In this document: in pieces, positions 52,621-61,988 of the stretch | How positions within the stretch are numbered: the stretch's first letter is position 1 | How the letters are laid out: each line of letters starts with the position of its first letter | From: UBA4416 sp040389965 | GTDB taxonomy: Bacteria; Bacteroidota; Bacteroidia; B-17B0; Aurantibacillaceae | Reading direction: 5' to 3' | DNA: 64,000 bases | Assembly: GCA_040389965.1 (NCBI GenBank) | Contig: JAZJZF010000041.1 | Location: 1-64,000, forward strand | Translations under genes and position numbers: made by a program | The notes under the pieces: model-generated | Databases searched by the model: none | Seen by the model: the letters and a program-made list of their open reading frames with translations, nothing else | Told to the model about the DNA's origin: nothing

Positions 52621-53592
52621 ATGAAAAAGACTCTACAATTTTTTTCTACTTTAATCATGTTCTGTACTATGCATACAGTTCATGCACAAATCATTAATCC
52701 GGGCTTCGAAACCTGGACAAACGACGCCGTAGTGCCAACAGCTATGAATCCTAACAGCGGCAATGCTACCAGCGGGTGGTGGGATTTTAATTATTTTAAT
52801 AGCTCGTTATTAGGAAGCAGTCCTATCTCTGTTACCAGATGCACCGATACGGTTCATTCAGGAAATTATTCGGTTCGTTTGCAAACCAAAGCCTACACCC
52901 AAACATCATGGAACTATTATAGTGCCTTGGGTACTCCTTTTATCGGGCATCCTTATAATGATACACTGGGAATTTTGTTTAATGGCTATTTAAATGTGTC
53001 TAATCAGACCTATTACCCCGGTATTCCTTTTACTCAAAAGATTGGGCAATTCAGTTTTTATTATCAATATAGACCTGTAGGAAATGATACAGCCGTATGC
53101 CGTGTTTTATTGGTTAATCACAGGAATCCTATTGCAGGAGGAGTATTTAAAACAAATGTGGCCACAGGCGCTTCGGGCTGGCAAAAAGTAGATATTAATT
53201 TAACCTATATTAATTCATTAACGCCCGATACCATATGGGTACTAATGAGTTCATCATCATTAGATAAGAATCCCAAAGCAGGGAGCACCCTTTGGATTGA
53301 TGATGTGAGTGTGGGTACTCTAACCGGTGTTAATGAATTAAACAGTGCCGAAGATGAAATGACGATTTTCCCAAATCCATCAACCGGTATTTTTTCGATT
53401 CAATCGCAAACAACAGGTAACGAGGAACAGTTTGTAGAAGTGTATAATGTACTTGGTTCAAAAGTGTATTCAAGTCCTAAAAATAAATTGACAAAGCAGG
53501 AGGTCGATATTTCTCAACAACCCAAAGGCGTTTATGTTGTGAAGGTATACCAGGGAAAGAAGTGCACTACCCGAAAAATTATGGTGCAGTAA
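52621..53592 (+). CDS. T9SS type A secreted protein, carbohydrate-binding-like
   Basis: The 323-residue protein has a signal peptide (to about 22), a jelly-roll-like domain (about 25-240) that opens INPGFETWTNDAV and has a WIDDVSVG end, as in carbohydrate-binding modules that are often fused to PCMD-type domains, and a type A sorting domain (about 250-323: MTIFPNPSTGIFSIQS, YNVLGSKVYSS, PKGVYVVKVYQG). Exported by T9SS. Ligand unknown. Confidence 0.88.
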   Translation: MKKTLQFFSTLIMFCTMHTVHAQIINPGFETWTNDAVVPTAMNPNSGNATSGWWDFNYFNSSLLGSSPISVTRCTDTVHSGNYSVRLQTKAYTQTSWNYYSALGTPFIGHPYNDTLGILFNGYLNVSNQTYYPGIPFTQKIGQFSFYYQYRPVGNDTAVCRVLLVNHRNPIAGGVFKTNVATGASGWQKVDINLTYINSLTPDTIWVLMSSSSLDKNPKAGSTLWIDDVSVGTLTGVNELNSAEDEMTIFPNPSTGIFSIQSQTTGNEEQFVEVYNVLGSKVYSSPKNKLTKQEVDISQQPKGVYVVKVYQGKKCTTRKIMVQ

Positions 53593-53624
53593 TTGAGTGT
53601 CATTTTTCATAGAGCATATAAATA

Positions 53625-53867
53625 ATGGAAACAGTTAAATGGTATAAAAGTAAAAGGAAAGTAGATGAACTTTTAACATTAGTTCTTGTAGATGATATCA
53701 AGGCGTATTACGCAAAAGAAAGCACCACCGACCAAACTAAATTATACCAGGCTTTAGGAAACTACTATATTAAAACAACGGATTTTAATAGACTGTTATC
53801 TTATTTAGGAGGTACTGTTTTTGAAGAATGTGCAAAACCTGCGAGAAAACATTTGTCGCCACTTTAA
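53625..53867 (+). CDS. Small protein of unknown function
   Basis: The 80-residue protein is mostly helical (VKWYKSKRKVDELLTL, DDIKAYYAKESTTDQTKL). I do not recognise it. It follows the type A protein by 32 bases and its stop codon overlaps the bshA relic on the other strand. It may be a real small gene or the remains of a longer one. Confidence 0.45.
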   Translation: METVKWYKSKRKVDELLTLVLVDDIKAYYAKESTTDQTKLYQALGNYYIKTTDFNRLLSYLGGTVFEECAKPARKHLSPL

Positions 53868-53938
53868 ACTCCTGCTTCCATAAGGTCTTTATGCAATTTC
53901 TCGTACATGAGTAAAATGCAATTGAGATCGAAAAAATC
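53864..53938 (-). pseudogene. Relic of the bshA 3' end
   Basis: The minus-strand frame reads FDLNCILLMYEKLHKDLMEA then GV and a stop, against FDLNYILPMYEKLYKDVIAA then GI at the C-terminus of intact bshA (55651-56781). The 69 bases 53864-53932 align with 55651-55719 without a gap, in frame, stop to stop, 56 of 69 identical. No further homology is seen upstream. The fragment is too short to function. Confidence 0.85.
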
Positions 53939-53945
53939 TGATGTG

Positions 53946-54953
53946 TTAACGATTTTTCTTTTCTCTGAGATAAAGCATGGCTTCCTTTACAGCCTGTTCA
54001 GAAATTTTGGGATTGAAGCCCAGGTCTTTTCTTGCTTTCGAAATATCAAAATTCTGTTGCAGGCCCGAAAACATGGCAATATCTTTTATACTGAGCAATG
54101 GTGCTTTGCCGCTGAGTTTACTTCCCAACTCCATAAACCAGGCTATTGCATATAACATCGGTTTAGGAAGCGCCATAGGAAGTTTGATTTGAAGCTCCGG
54201 GAATAGGGTTTGCGCAATTTTGGTCGTATCTTTTATAGAAGTGCATGTTTCGTTTGCCAGTATGTAGCGTTCACCGTTAATGCCTTTCGTGGCAGCAAGG
54301 TAACAACCCTCTGCAACATCCTTCACATCAATCCAGTTTAGGGTAATGTGAGTTTCAACGGGAATTTGTTTTTTAAGGATGAGATCAATAATGTTATAAG
54401 AAACACTTAATGGCCCAAAAGATTCACTGCCGATCATTGCAGAAGGTAATACTGCTACTAACTCAATGTGATGTTTCTTTGCCAGTTCAAAGGCGAGTTT
54501 TTCACCATCGTTTTTAGAATTGTAGTACACGTCTCTGCGATCGGGGTTTTGGCCATAGCTTTCTTTTGTCGGAAGCCGGTTGTAATTTAAGGCGGCAATG
54601 GAACTCACATATACAATTCGTTTCACACCTGCTTCTGCAGCGGCTTCCACAAGATTTTTGGTACCCAGCATGTTTACTTCATAGATCTCCTTTAACGGAT
54701 CTTTTGCCCATAACTTAAACACCGCTCCAACCGCATAAAAAGTTTCTACTCCTTGCATGGCTTTTATTAATGATGGCTTATCAGTAATATCGGATTGAAC
54801 GATCTCACAATGTAAGTTTGTAAAGGCTTCTTTGTTTTTGATGTTTCGTACAGAGGCTCTTACCGGAATTCCTTTGCTAATAAGAAATCTTACTAAGTTG
54901 TTACCAAGATGCCCATTGGCGCCTGTAACTAATGCTAAATTTTTTTGTGTCAT
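53946..54953 (-). CDS. NAD(P)-dependent epimerase/dehydratase-like SDR
   Basis: The 335-residue extended SDR has VTGANGHLGNNLVRFL (GxxGxxG), the Y-K catalytic pair in VYYNSKNDGEK, and a flavonol-reductase-like C-terminus. I set the start at 54953 (MTQKNLALVTG); the longer frame from 55007 adds an unlikely leader. Substrate unknown; the type is like dihydroflavonol 4-reductase. It is downstream of the Crp-like gene on the same strand, 64 bases apart. Confidence 0.88.
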   Translation of the reverse strand: MTQKNLALVTGANGHLGNNLVRFLISKGIPVRASVRNIKNKEAFTNLHCEIVQSDITDKPSLIKAMQGVETFYAVGAVFKLWAKDPLKEIYEVNMLGTKNLVEAAAEAGVKRIVYVSSIAALNYNRLPTKESYGQNPDRRDVYYNSKNDGEKLAFELAKKHHIELVAVLPSAMIGSESFGPLSVSYNIIDLILKKQIPVETHITLNWIDVKDVAEGCYLAATKGINGERYILANETCTSIKDTTKIAQTLFPELQIKLPMALPKPMLYAIAWFMELGSKLSGKAPLLSIKDIAMFSGLQQNFDISKARKDLGFNPKISEQAVKEAMLYLREKKNR

Positions 54954-55017
54954 GATTTTTAGGTTTAAATGATGACACAAAATTCCGGTTAAGGAAATGA
55001 AATCCACTTAACAAATG

Positions 55018-55593
55018 TTAGTTATTCATTTGCTTTCTTATTCTGCTTAAACTTTCCGGTTTCATTCCCAGGAAAGAGGCAATGTATTGGATAGGAACGT
55101 TGTGAAGGATAGCGGGGTAATTTTCGATTAGTTTTTTGTAACGCTGTTCAGCTGTGAGTGTAGCCAGTTCTTTCGATCGGTTTTCGTTATAGGCAATTGA
55201 CTGTTGAAACACAGAAATGCTGAAATCTTTAAAAGCAGGGCTTTTATGCGTCAATAAATCCAAATCCTGTTTGGTAATCCGTAACAAGTCGCATTCTGTA
55301 ATACATTCTAAAAAATCATTGGTTTTTACCTGGCTGATGAAACTGCTATAGGAAGTAATAAAGCCTGGCGGACAGTTGATGTGTGTTGTTATTTCATCGC
55401 CACTTTCATTATAGTGAAAGAGTCGCATAAAACCTGATACTATAAAGTAAAGATACCGTGGAATCTTCCCTTCTTCTTCAATAATAAAATTTTTAGGAAA
55501 TGTAGCCTGCTCAAAATAGGCTTTACACAACTGAATATCTGTTGGTGAAACAGAAAAATCTTTGGAAATAAGATCGATCAGCTTTTGGTGCAT
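55018..55593 (-). CDS. Crp/Fnr-family cyclic nucleotide-binding regulator
   Basis: The 191-residue protein has a cNMP-binding beta-roll (about 15-125; EEEGKIPRYLYFIVSGFMRLF) and a short C-terminal winged-helix (IQYIASFLGMKPESLSRIRKQM). The layout is common in Bacteroidota. It is upstream of the SDR and probably controls it. Ligand unknown. Confidence 0.9.
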   Translation of the reverse strand: MHQKLIDLISKDFSVSPTDIQLCKAYFEQATFPKNFIIEEEGKIPRYLYFIVSGFMRLFHYNESGDEITTHINCPPGFITSYSSFISQVKTNDFLECITECDLLRITKQDLDLLTHKSPAFKDFSISVFQQSIAYNENRSKELATLTAEQRYKKLIENYPAILHNVPIQYIASFLGMKPESLSRIRKQMNN

Positions 55594-55650
55594 AGCATAA
55601 AATTTAACTTCATTTTTATAGGATCAATGATTGAAAATAAATTCATCGCT

Positions 55651-56781
55651 CTAAATCCCCGCCGCAATAACGTCTTTATACAATTTCTCGTACATAGGTA
55701 AAATGTAATTGAGATCAAATTTTTTAGCCTGCTCAAACGCATTGGCTTTAAACTGAGAATATTTTTTTTCGTCTGATAAAAGCGCGATCGTATTTTTGGC
55801 CATGTCTTCATAATCGCCAACCTTGCTCATGTAGCCTGTTTTTCCATGAATGTTCAATTCAGGAATTCCACCGGTGTTGGTTGAAATCACAGGTATTTTC
55901 ATAGCCATAGCTTCCAGAGCCGATAGTCCGAAACTCTCTGTTTCTGACGGTAAAATAAAAATGTCCCCCACACCTAATATTTCTTTAGGATTTGCAATTT
56001 TTCCTACCGAAATAATATCACTGCAGGTGTCGAGCTCACGGCATAATTTATCTATTTGTGGTCGCTCAGGCCCATCGCCTACTAAGATCAATTTACTCGG
56101 GATGGTTTTTCTGACGATATCAAATATCCTTAATACATCTTCTACACGTTTTACTTTTCTGAAATTAGAAATATGGATCAGGATCTTTTCATTCTCTTTG
56201 GCAAAACGGCTTCTATGGCATACATCTTTAGCATGTTCATATTCATCCATTTTTATAAAGTTAGGAATTACCTTAACGTCGTTTGCTATTTTAAACGTTT
56301 TTAAAGTATCCTTTCTCAGGCTTTCTGATACCGACGTAATGGCATTACTATTATTTAAGGAAAAGAAAATTACCGGTTCAAAAGAGGGATCCTGCCCAAC
56401 CAAAGTAATATCAGTACCATGCAACGTGGTGATATAAGGCAGTTTTATTTTTTTTGATTTTAAAATTTGCTGTGCCAGGTAAGCTACCGATGCATGGGGT
56501 ATAGCATAATGCACATGAAGTATATCGAGTCTTTCATAAATGGCCACATCCACAATTTTACTGGCCAGTACACTTTCGTATGGCTGGTAATCAAATAAGG
56601 GATAGTCGTTTACATTTACTTCGTGGTAAAATAAATTCTCGTTGAACTGATTTAATCTGAAGGGCTGTGAATAGGTAATAAAATGTACTTTATGTCCTTT
56701 GTCTGCAAGGGCAATTCCCAGTTCTGTTGCTACTACGCCGCTACCGCCAAATGTAGGGTAACATACAATTCCTATATTCAT
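55651..56781 (-). CDS. bshA: N-acetyl-alpha-D-glucosaminyl L-malate synthase
   Basis: The 376-residue GT4 glycosyltransferase has NIGIVCYPTFGGSGVVATEL at the N-terminus, HVHYAIPHA, HISNFRKVKR (about 205), and the EX7E-type end FILPSETESFGLSALEAMAM. BshA joins UDP-GlcNAc and L-malate as the first step of bacillithiol synthesis. Length matches the family. The 3' end has a decayed copy at 53864-53938. Confidence 0.93.
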   Translation of the reverse strand: MNIGIVCYPTFGGSGVVATELGIALADKGHKVHFITYSQPFRLNQFNENLFYHEVNVNDYPLFDYQPYESVLASKIVDVAIYERLDILHVHYAIPHASVAYLAQQILKSKKIKLPYITTLHGTDITLVGQDPSFEPVIFFSLNNSNAITSVSESLRKDTLKTFKIANDVKVIPNFIKMDEYEHAKDVCHRSRFAKENEKILIHISNFRKVKRVEDVLRIFDIVRKTIPSKLILVGDGPERPQIDKLCRELDTCSDIISVGKIANPKEILGVGDIFILPSETESFGLSALEAMAMKIPVISTNTGGIPELNIHGKTGYMSKVGDYEDMAKNTIALLSDEKKYSQFKANAFEQAKKFDLNYILPMYEKLYKDVIAAGI

Positions 56782-56876
56782 TCTTTTAGTTTCAAAATTT
56801 AAAGGTTAAAAGGTTCAGAAAGTTATTTCCATAAAGGGATTTAACTTTCTGAACTTTATAACTTTCACAACAAAAT

Positions 56877-59750
56877 TTATTTAATTTTGTTTCCGTCGGT
56901 ATCTAATTCAATGATCTCGTAGCCTAGTTTTGAAAGTTTTTCAAAGTTTGATGCCTTATCGCCAACCACCAAAATCACCATTTTATCGTAAGGTAAATTA
57001 GATTTCGCTAATTGATCAATTTCCGGTTTACCAATGGTTTTAAGAATATCAGCCTGTTTAGCCACAAAGGATTTATCCAGGTCGAAATCAACAATACGTT
57101 TTACAAAGCCCAGTTTCTGGAAAGGAGACTCATATTTTAACGCGTCGGCCTGCGCCATGGCATTTTTAGTAAACTCCAGCTCATCAGCTTCAATACCACC
57201 CGCATTATATTTTTTTAATTGCTCCATAATGATCACCACTGAACTGTCGGTTGTATTTCCTTTTACGCCGGCATTAATGGTGTAGGGACCTGAAAATTTA
57301 TTACCATAAAAACCACCTCTTGCGCCATAGGTAAAGCCTTTTACTTCACGTAAAATATAATTAACGCGGCTGTTAAATGCTCCTGCAAAAGCGTAATTCA
57401 TAATGGTAGATTTAAAGAAATCACCTGTCGCATCGTAGGCAAGTGATAAATTACCCACACGAATCTCCGATTGCGGTGCTCCTTTTTTGTCTACAAAATA
57501 AATGCGTGTTTTATCAATTTCCGGTAATTTGTATTTTGCCAGTGGCATTGTGCCTTCTGCCTGTAGTTTGGTTAAGAAATTTAATTTTTTCAAAGCAGAT
57601 GCCTGGTCAACATCTCCGCTGATAGCAAGCACTGAATTAAATGCAGAGAAATTTTTATAGTATGCTTTAACATCATCTAAAGTAATGGAACTAACGGTTT
57701 CTGCGTTACCATTAGATGGCAGAGAAAGAGTGAAACCATTACCGTATAAAAGTTTTGAGTAAACATTGTTGGCAATGGATGTTGCCTGTGTTAATTGATT
57801 AGCAATGCCATCCAACTGCTCTTTTTTTACCAGGTCAAAATCTTCCTGGTCAAATTTTGGCATAAACATCATTTCCTGCGCAATTTTTAAAGTAGAATCC
57901 AGGTTTTGTTTTAAGCAGGAAATATTCATACTTACTTCATTATCTCCTGCCGAAAAATACACACTGCTTCCCAGACGGTCTAATTTATTGGAGATCTCTT
58001 CTGCGCTGTGTTTCTGTGTTGATTCCTGTAACAGAGAAGTCAATAGTACTGCTAAACCTGCTTTATTAGCAGGTTCGTAACGGTGCCCAATTGGCATGCT
58101 GAATAAAACATTTACTTTTGGAATATCGTTCGAATTGATGCCGATAATTTTTACACCATTGCTATAGCTAGAGGTCCAGTAATTAGGCAGCGGTACTAAT
58201 TTAGCAGGAGTTGAAGCAGGCATTTTACTTCTGTCGAAATTATCTTTAGGTTCGGTATAAGATAAGTTTTTGTATTCAGCGCTTTCCTGTTCAATAGTAC
58301 GCTCATACATTTTCCATGTATCTGCTTTGGCAATTAATTCTGATTTACCTTTAGGAATACAGCTGAGTACAACTGCAAATTTACCTTTAACGTAGGTGTT
58401 ATAAACACGCATTATATCTGCTTTGGTAACTTTAAGGTTATTGGCTATTTCTATTTTTAAATAATTAGGATTGTTCGTATAGGTTTGGTACGCAGCCAAT
58501 TGTCTTCCTTTTCCCTGAACAGTAGAAAGTCCATCATATAAACCACTTTGGTAAGAGGCTTTGTATTTTTTTAAATCGTCATCTGTAGCCCCTGTTTTTT
58601 CCCAGTCGGCCAGTGTTTGATTTAACAGCGTTTCTATATCTGCCAACTTTGTTCCTGCATTAGCTCTGATCATGATCTCGAACTGTCCTGCTAATTCGCG
58701 GGAAGAGTTATAGGCATTTGCCGAAACGGCTTTTTGTGATTTGATAAACGCTGTATATAAAGGAGAGCTTTTAGAAGAAGATAAAATTTCGCCTAATACA
58801 TCTAATGCCGCTTCGTCTTTATCCATAGACGGTACCGTAGCATAGGTAACTTTATACATCGGAAATTTGATATTATCTTCATAAGAAATATAGCGGGTCT
58901 CGGTTAAGTTAGCAGCCTGTTTTTCCATGTTTTTCACTTCAGGTCCGCGTGGAATAGAACCAAAGTATTTATCTGCCAGTTTTATTACCTCTGCCGTGTT
59001 TACATCGCCTGCTACTGTTAATACAGCATTATTAGGTCCGTACCAACGCATGTAGAAACGTTTTAAATCGTTTACATCTACGCGGTTTAAATCTTCAATA
59101 TAACCAATGGTTGTCCATGAATAAGGATGTCCTTTAGGGAATAAGGCTTCTCCTGTTTTTTCACTTACCAGGCCATAAGGGCGATTATCGTAATTTTGTC
59201 CGCGTTCGTTTTTTACCGTAGCACGTTGTACCTCAAATTTCTTTTGTGTCACCGAATCCAATAAAAAGCCCATACGATCAGATTCTAACCAAAGCATTTT
59301 TTCCAATTGGTTAGAAGGAACAGTTTCAAAATAATTAGTTCTGTCCGAATTGGTTGAACCGTTTAATGTTCCACCTGCTTCGGTAATGATTTTAAAATGT
59401 TGTTCGTCGGCTACGTTTTTTGAGCCTTGAAACATCATATGTTCAAAGAAATGTGCAAAGCCTGAACGGCCTTGTTGTTCGCGGTTTGAACCAACATGGT
59501 AAGTTACATCAACATAAGCAATCGGGTCTGAATGATCTTCGTGAACCACAATAGTTAAACCGTTAGCCAATACATATTTTTTGTAAGGGATCACAATTTC
59601 GTTACCTACTTTTGTTACGGTTTGTAATAACTTTGGAGCGGCTTTTGCAACTGTGTTCGAAAGCGTTTTTACCGCTTGTGGCTTGGTTACCTGCGCTACC
59701 GATGTTAAAGAAATGGCGGCGAGAGCTGAAAGTAAGAGTTTTGTATTCAT
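56877..59750 (-). CDS. M16 (pitrilysin-type) metallopeptidase, two-domain
   Basis: The 957-residue protein has a signal peptide (to about 20), an active first half with the inverted zinc motif HFFEH (H100, H104, with E103 as base) and distal ligand E182 in KNERGQNYDNRP, and a second half (about 505-957) of the same fold without a zinc site. Such enzymes act as periplasmic peptidases on small peptides. Its neighbours do not show a specific role. Confidence 0.94.
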   Translation of the reverse strand: MNTKLLLSALAAISLTSVAQVTKPQAVKTLSNTVAKAAPKLLQTVTKVGNEIVIPYKKYVLANGLTIVVHEDHSDPIAYVDVTYHVGSNREQQGRSGFAHFFEHMMFQGSKNVADEQHFKIITEAGGTLNGSTNSDRTNYFETVPSNQLEKMLWLESDRMGFLLDSVTQKKFEVQRATVKNERGQNYDNRPYGLVSEKTGEALFPKGHPYSWTTIGYIEDLNRVDVNDLKRFYMRWYGPNNAVLTVAGDVNTAEVIKLADKYFGSIPRGPEVKNMEKQAANLTETRYISYEDNIKFPMYKVTYATVPSMDKDEAALDVLGEILSSSKSSPLYTAFIKSQKAVSANAYNSSRELAGQFEIMIRANAGTKLADIETLLNQTLADWEKTGATDDDLKKYKASYQSGLYDGLSTVQGKGRQLAAYQTYTNNPNYLKIEIANNLKVTKADIMRVYNTYVKGKFAVVLSCIPKGKSELIAKADTWKMYERTIEQESAEYKNLSYTEPKDNFDRSKMPASTPAKLVPLPNYWTSSYSNGVKIIGINSNDIPKVNVLFSMPIGHRYEPANKAGLAVLLTSLLQESTQKHSAEEISNKLDRLGSSVYFSAGDNEVSMNISCLKQNLDSTLKIAQEMMFMPKFDQEDFDLVKKEQLDGIANQLTQATSIANNVYSKLLYGNGFTLSLPSNGNAETVSSITLDDVKAYYKNFSAFNSVLAISGDVDQASALKKLNFLTKLQAEGTMPLAKYKLPEIDKTRIYFVDKKGAPQSEIRVGNLSLAYDATGDFFKSTIMNYAFAGAFNSRVNYILREVKGFTYGARGGFYGNKFSGPYTINAGVKGNTTDSSVVIIMEQLKKYNAGGIEADELEFTKNAMAQADALKYESPFQKLGFVKRIVDFDLDKSFVAKQADILKTIGKPEIDQLAKSNLPYDKMVILVVGDKASNFEKLSKLGYEIIELDTDGNKIK

Positions 59751-59793
59751 GTGTTAGTTTTTAATGTGATAAAAAATAATCGTATATAATCTG

Positions 59794-60141
59794 TTAATCC
59801 TCTAAAAAACCGGTGCGCTTAAAATAATCTATCAGCGCGTCGTTCATTAATTTGTTTTGTTGCTTTGGATCGAGGTGGGGCAGATCCTCTTTCAATTCCC
59901 AATGAGGCCAGTCATCATCATCGCGGCCTTTGTATTCATAAAAGCCATAAGGCTGCAACACAGTGCATACACCAATATGCATTACTTCAAGCTTTTCGTC
60001 TTTTTTATATTTGTTATAAGGCTTATCTAATTCCTGCAGGCCTATCATAAACAAAATGGCATCATGTTCCATCTCTGAACCAAAACGCTCTTTTAGTTTA
60101 TTTTGTAATTTCTGCCACTCAGATACTATCGTCATCGTCAT
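59794..60141 (-). CDS. Conserved small protein of unknown function
   Basis: The 115-residue acidic protein has AILFMIGLQELDKPYNKYKKDE and WELKEDLPHLDPKQQNKLM. I recall similar hypothetical proteins near engB in Bacteroidota. Its start overlaps the engB end by 23 bases, so the two are co-translated. No known domain. Confidence 0.8.
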   Translation of the reverse strand: MTMTIVSEWQKLQNKLKERFGSEMEHDAILFMIGLQELDKPYNKYKKDEKLEVMHIGVCTVLQPYGFYEYKGRDDDDWPHWELKEDLPHLDPKQQNKLMNDALIDYFKRTGFLED

Positions 60142-60772
60142 CTTCTTCTATGTGCTTAGCACCTTTTGGTGGTGGAATAAAATATTGTAAATTTTCTTCA
60201 ATGTATTTCAGGATCTCTTCTTTGCCCTGCTTTTTCTCTGCGCTGGTTGAGAACATTACGGGTAATTCGCCCCAGTAATCCATCAGGCGTTTTTTGTATT
60301 TGGCAAGGTTACTGGCCCATTGGTTTTTACCAAGCTTATCTGTTTTTGTAAAAGCCAGGCAAAACGGTATTTCATGTTGGGTACACCAGTCCATAAATTC
60401 ACCGTCGATAGGTTGAAGTTCGAGTCTGCTATCAATTAAAATAATAACGCAAATCAAATTTTTACGTTTGGTAATATAATTACTGATCAGGGCTTCGAAC
60501 TTTTCTAAATTTGTTTTGCTGGTTTTGGCATAACCATATCCGGGTAAATCAACCAGGTACCATTTATCATTAATAATAAAATGATTGATAAGTTGGGTTT
60601 TTCCCGGTTTTGAAGATGTTTTTGCAAGGTCTTTTTGATTACATAACATATTGATAAGAGAAGACTTACCAACGTTGCTTCGTCCTATAAAAGCAAATTC
60701 GGGCTTATCGGGTGTTGGACAGCCTTTGTTATCGGAACTGCTTTTTAAAAATTTTGCTGTAGTAATAATCAT
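60119..60772 (-). CDS. engB: Ribosome biogenesis GTPase YihA/EngB
   Basis: The 217-residue protein has G1 GRSNVGKSSLINML (about 30), G3 DLPGYG, G4 TKTDKLG, and the SSKPGKTQLINHF switch typical of EngB/YsxC. It assists assembly of the 50S subunit. The tail is acidic and aspartate-rich (EEDDDDD). It is the first gene of a unit with the small protein downstream. Confidence 0.96.
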   Translation of the reverse strand: MIITTAKFLKSSSDNKGCPTPDKPEFAFIGRSNVGKSSLINMLCNQKDLAKTSSKPGKTQLINHFIINDKWYLVDLPGYGYAKTSKTNLEKFEALISNYITKRKNLICVIILIDSRLELQPIDGEFMDWCTQHEIPFCLAFTKTDKLGKNQWASNLAKYKKRLMDYWGELPVMFSTSAEKKQGKEEILKYIEENLQYFIPPPKGAKHIEEDDDDDSI

Positions 60773-60866
60773 GTTTGTTTTTTGTCCGGTGTTTTAGTGT
60801 TCCTTACCTGCTGTGCCTTTGTCTATTCAGTCTTTCCTCTCATATCTCAGGTCTCAAATCTTCGTT

Positions 60867-61808
60867 CTATGTTCTCTCTCTCACTTCTTTGTTATAAGTC
60901 TCAATATGCCTGTCTGATTTACTTTTATAAATGTCGGCAATCGTTACAAGTATACCTGTTTCTTCCACGCCTCCAAAGGTTGGATTAATGGCTGTGCCAA
61001 ACGATAACATAGTGCTTGATAAATTACTATATGCATTTACCATTGGCGGAATATTCTCTCCAAGGGCGCGTACATGTTTGTTTAAAATAGCGTGGCCTTC
61101 TTTGTAGGTTTTTCCTTCCAGCTCTTTTAAAAAAGCAGATACATCTGTTTTTAATTCAACACTATGAATAGGAGTAACCAGTTTTTTTGGATCCGGGAAA
61201 TAAAATTTCAGGAAAGATAAAATGTAATCTCTGGCTTCAACATTGAAATCAGTATACATGGTCACTTTTCCGTAATAGTATTTCATATCAGGATTATCAA
61301 CTACGATAGCGCCAAGTCCGTCCCACAAATTATCGAGACTGAACAAACCTTTTCTGAATTGCTCAGATGGCTGGTATTGCGGTTGAATGAACGAACGGCC
61401 CAACTCTATGGTATAAGGCAAATAGGTTTTATAAAACTCGGGCGAAAAATGAAACAATTCCGTAGTAGCCAATAATACTTCCCCGTTATGGTACTCAGCA
61501 TCTTTGCATAAAATATAACGGTAAGCTCCAACAATTTCCTGCTCTATAGGATCCCAAACCAATAACTGCTTATAAGGATGTTCTCCAAGGTCAAACTCAT
61601 CAATGTCGATAGATTTTCCTGTACCTCCACCTGCATATCTGAACGTTACTTCACGTAAACGACCAATTTCGCGCATGGTGTTAGGGGAATCGCTGTGTGT
61701 TATAATGTATATCTCATTAACACCATTGTTGGTTTTACGAACGTAACGATCTTTGTTTAGTTCGCTTAATACTAATTCACGAGGTATTTTAGGTATAATA
61801 TCTTCCAT
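60867..61808 (-). CDS. OlsB/GlsB-like N-acyltransferase
   Basis: The 313-residue GNAT-type acyltransferase has TMREIGRLREVTFRYAGGGTGKS, DIDEFD, KQLLVWDPIEQEIVGAYRYI and ELGRSFIQPQYQ, as in the hemolysin/OlsB family. In Bacteroides, GlsB starts glycine-lipid synthesis by acylating glycine with acyl-ACP. A partner like GlsA/OlsA is not seen here. The start is MEDIIPK (61808); the longer frame from 61883 adds a poor N-terminus. Confidence 0.82.
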   Translation of the reverse strand: MEDIIPKIPRELVLSELNKDRYVRKTNNGVNEIYIITHSDSPNTMREIGRLREVTFRYAGGGTGKSIDIDEFDLGEHPYKQLLVWDPIEQEIVGAYRYILCKDAEYHNGEVLLATTELFHFSPEFYKTYLPYTIELGRSFIQPQYQPSEQFRKGLFSLDNLWDGLGAIVVDNPDMKYYYGKVTMYTDFNVEARDYILSFLKFYFPDPKKLVTPIHSVELKTDVSAFLKELEGKTYKEGHAILNKHVRALGENIPPMVNAYSNLSSTMLSFGTAINPTFGGVEETGILVTIADIYKSKSDRHIETYNKEVRERT

Positions 61809-61988
61809 AAATATATAGGCAACAAGATAGGGTAAAAATAAGAAATTAGCTTGTAAATTGGGAGTTTTTATGAGAAAACTCAACCTTTGAGCTGTTTTTC
61901 AGCATCTAAAAAGATATTAACTTATCTTATTTAAAATAAGCCTGTTTTTAGGCAAATAGTATGCATTTGGAATACCTACTTTAGTGGG

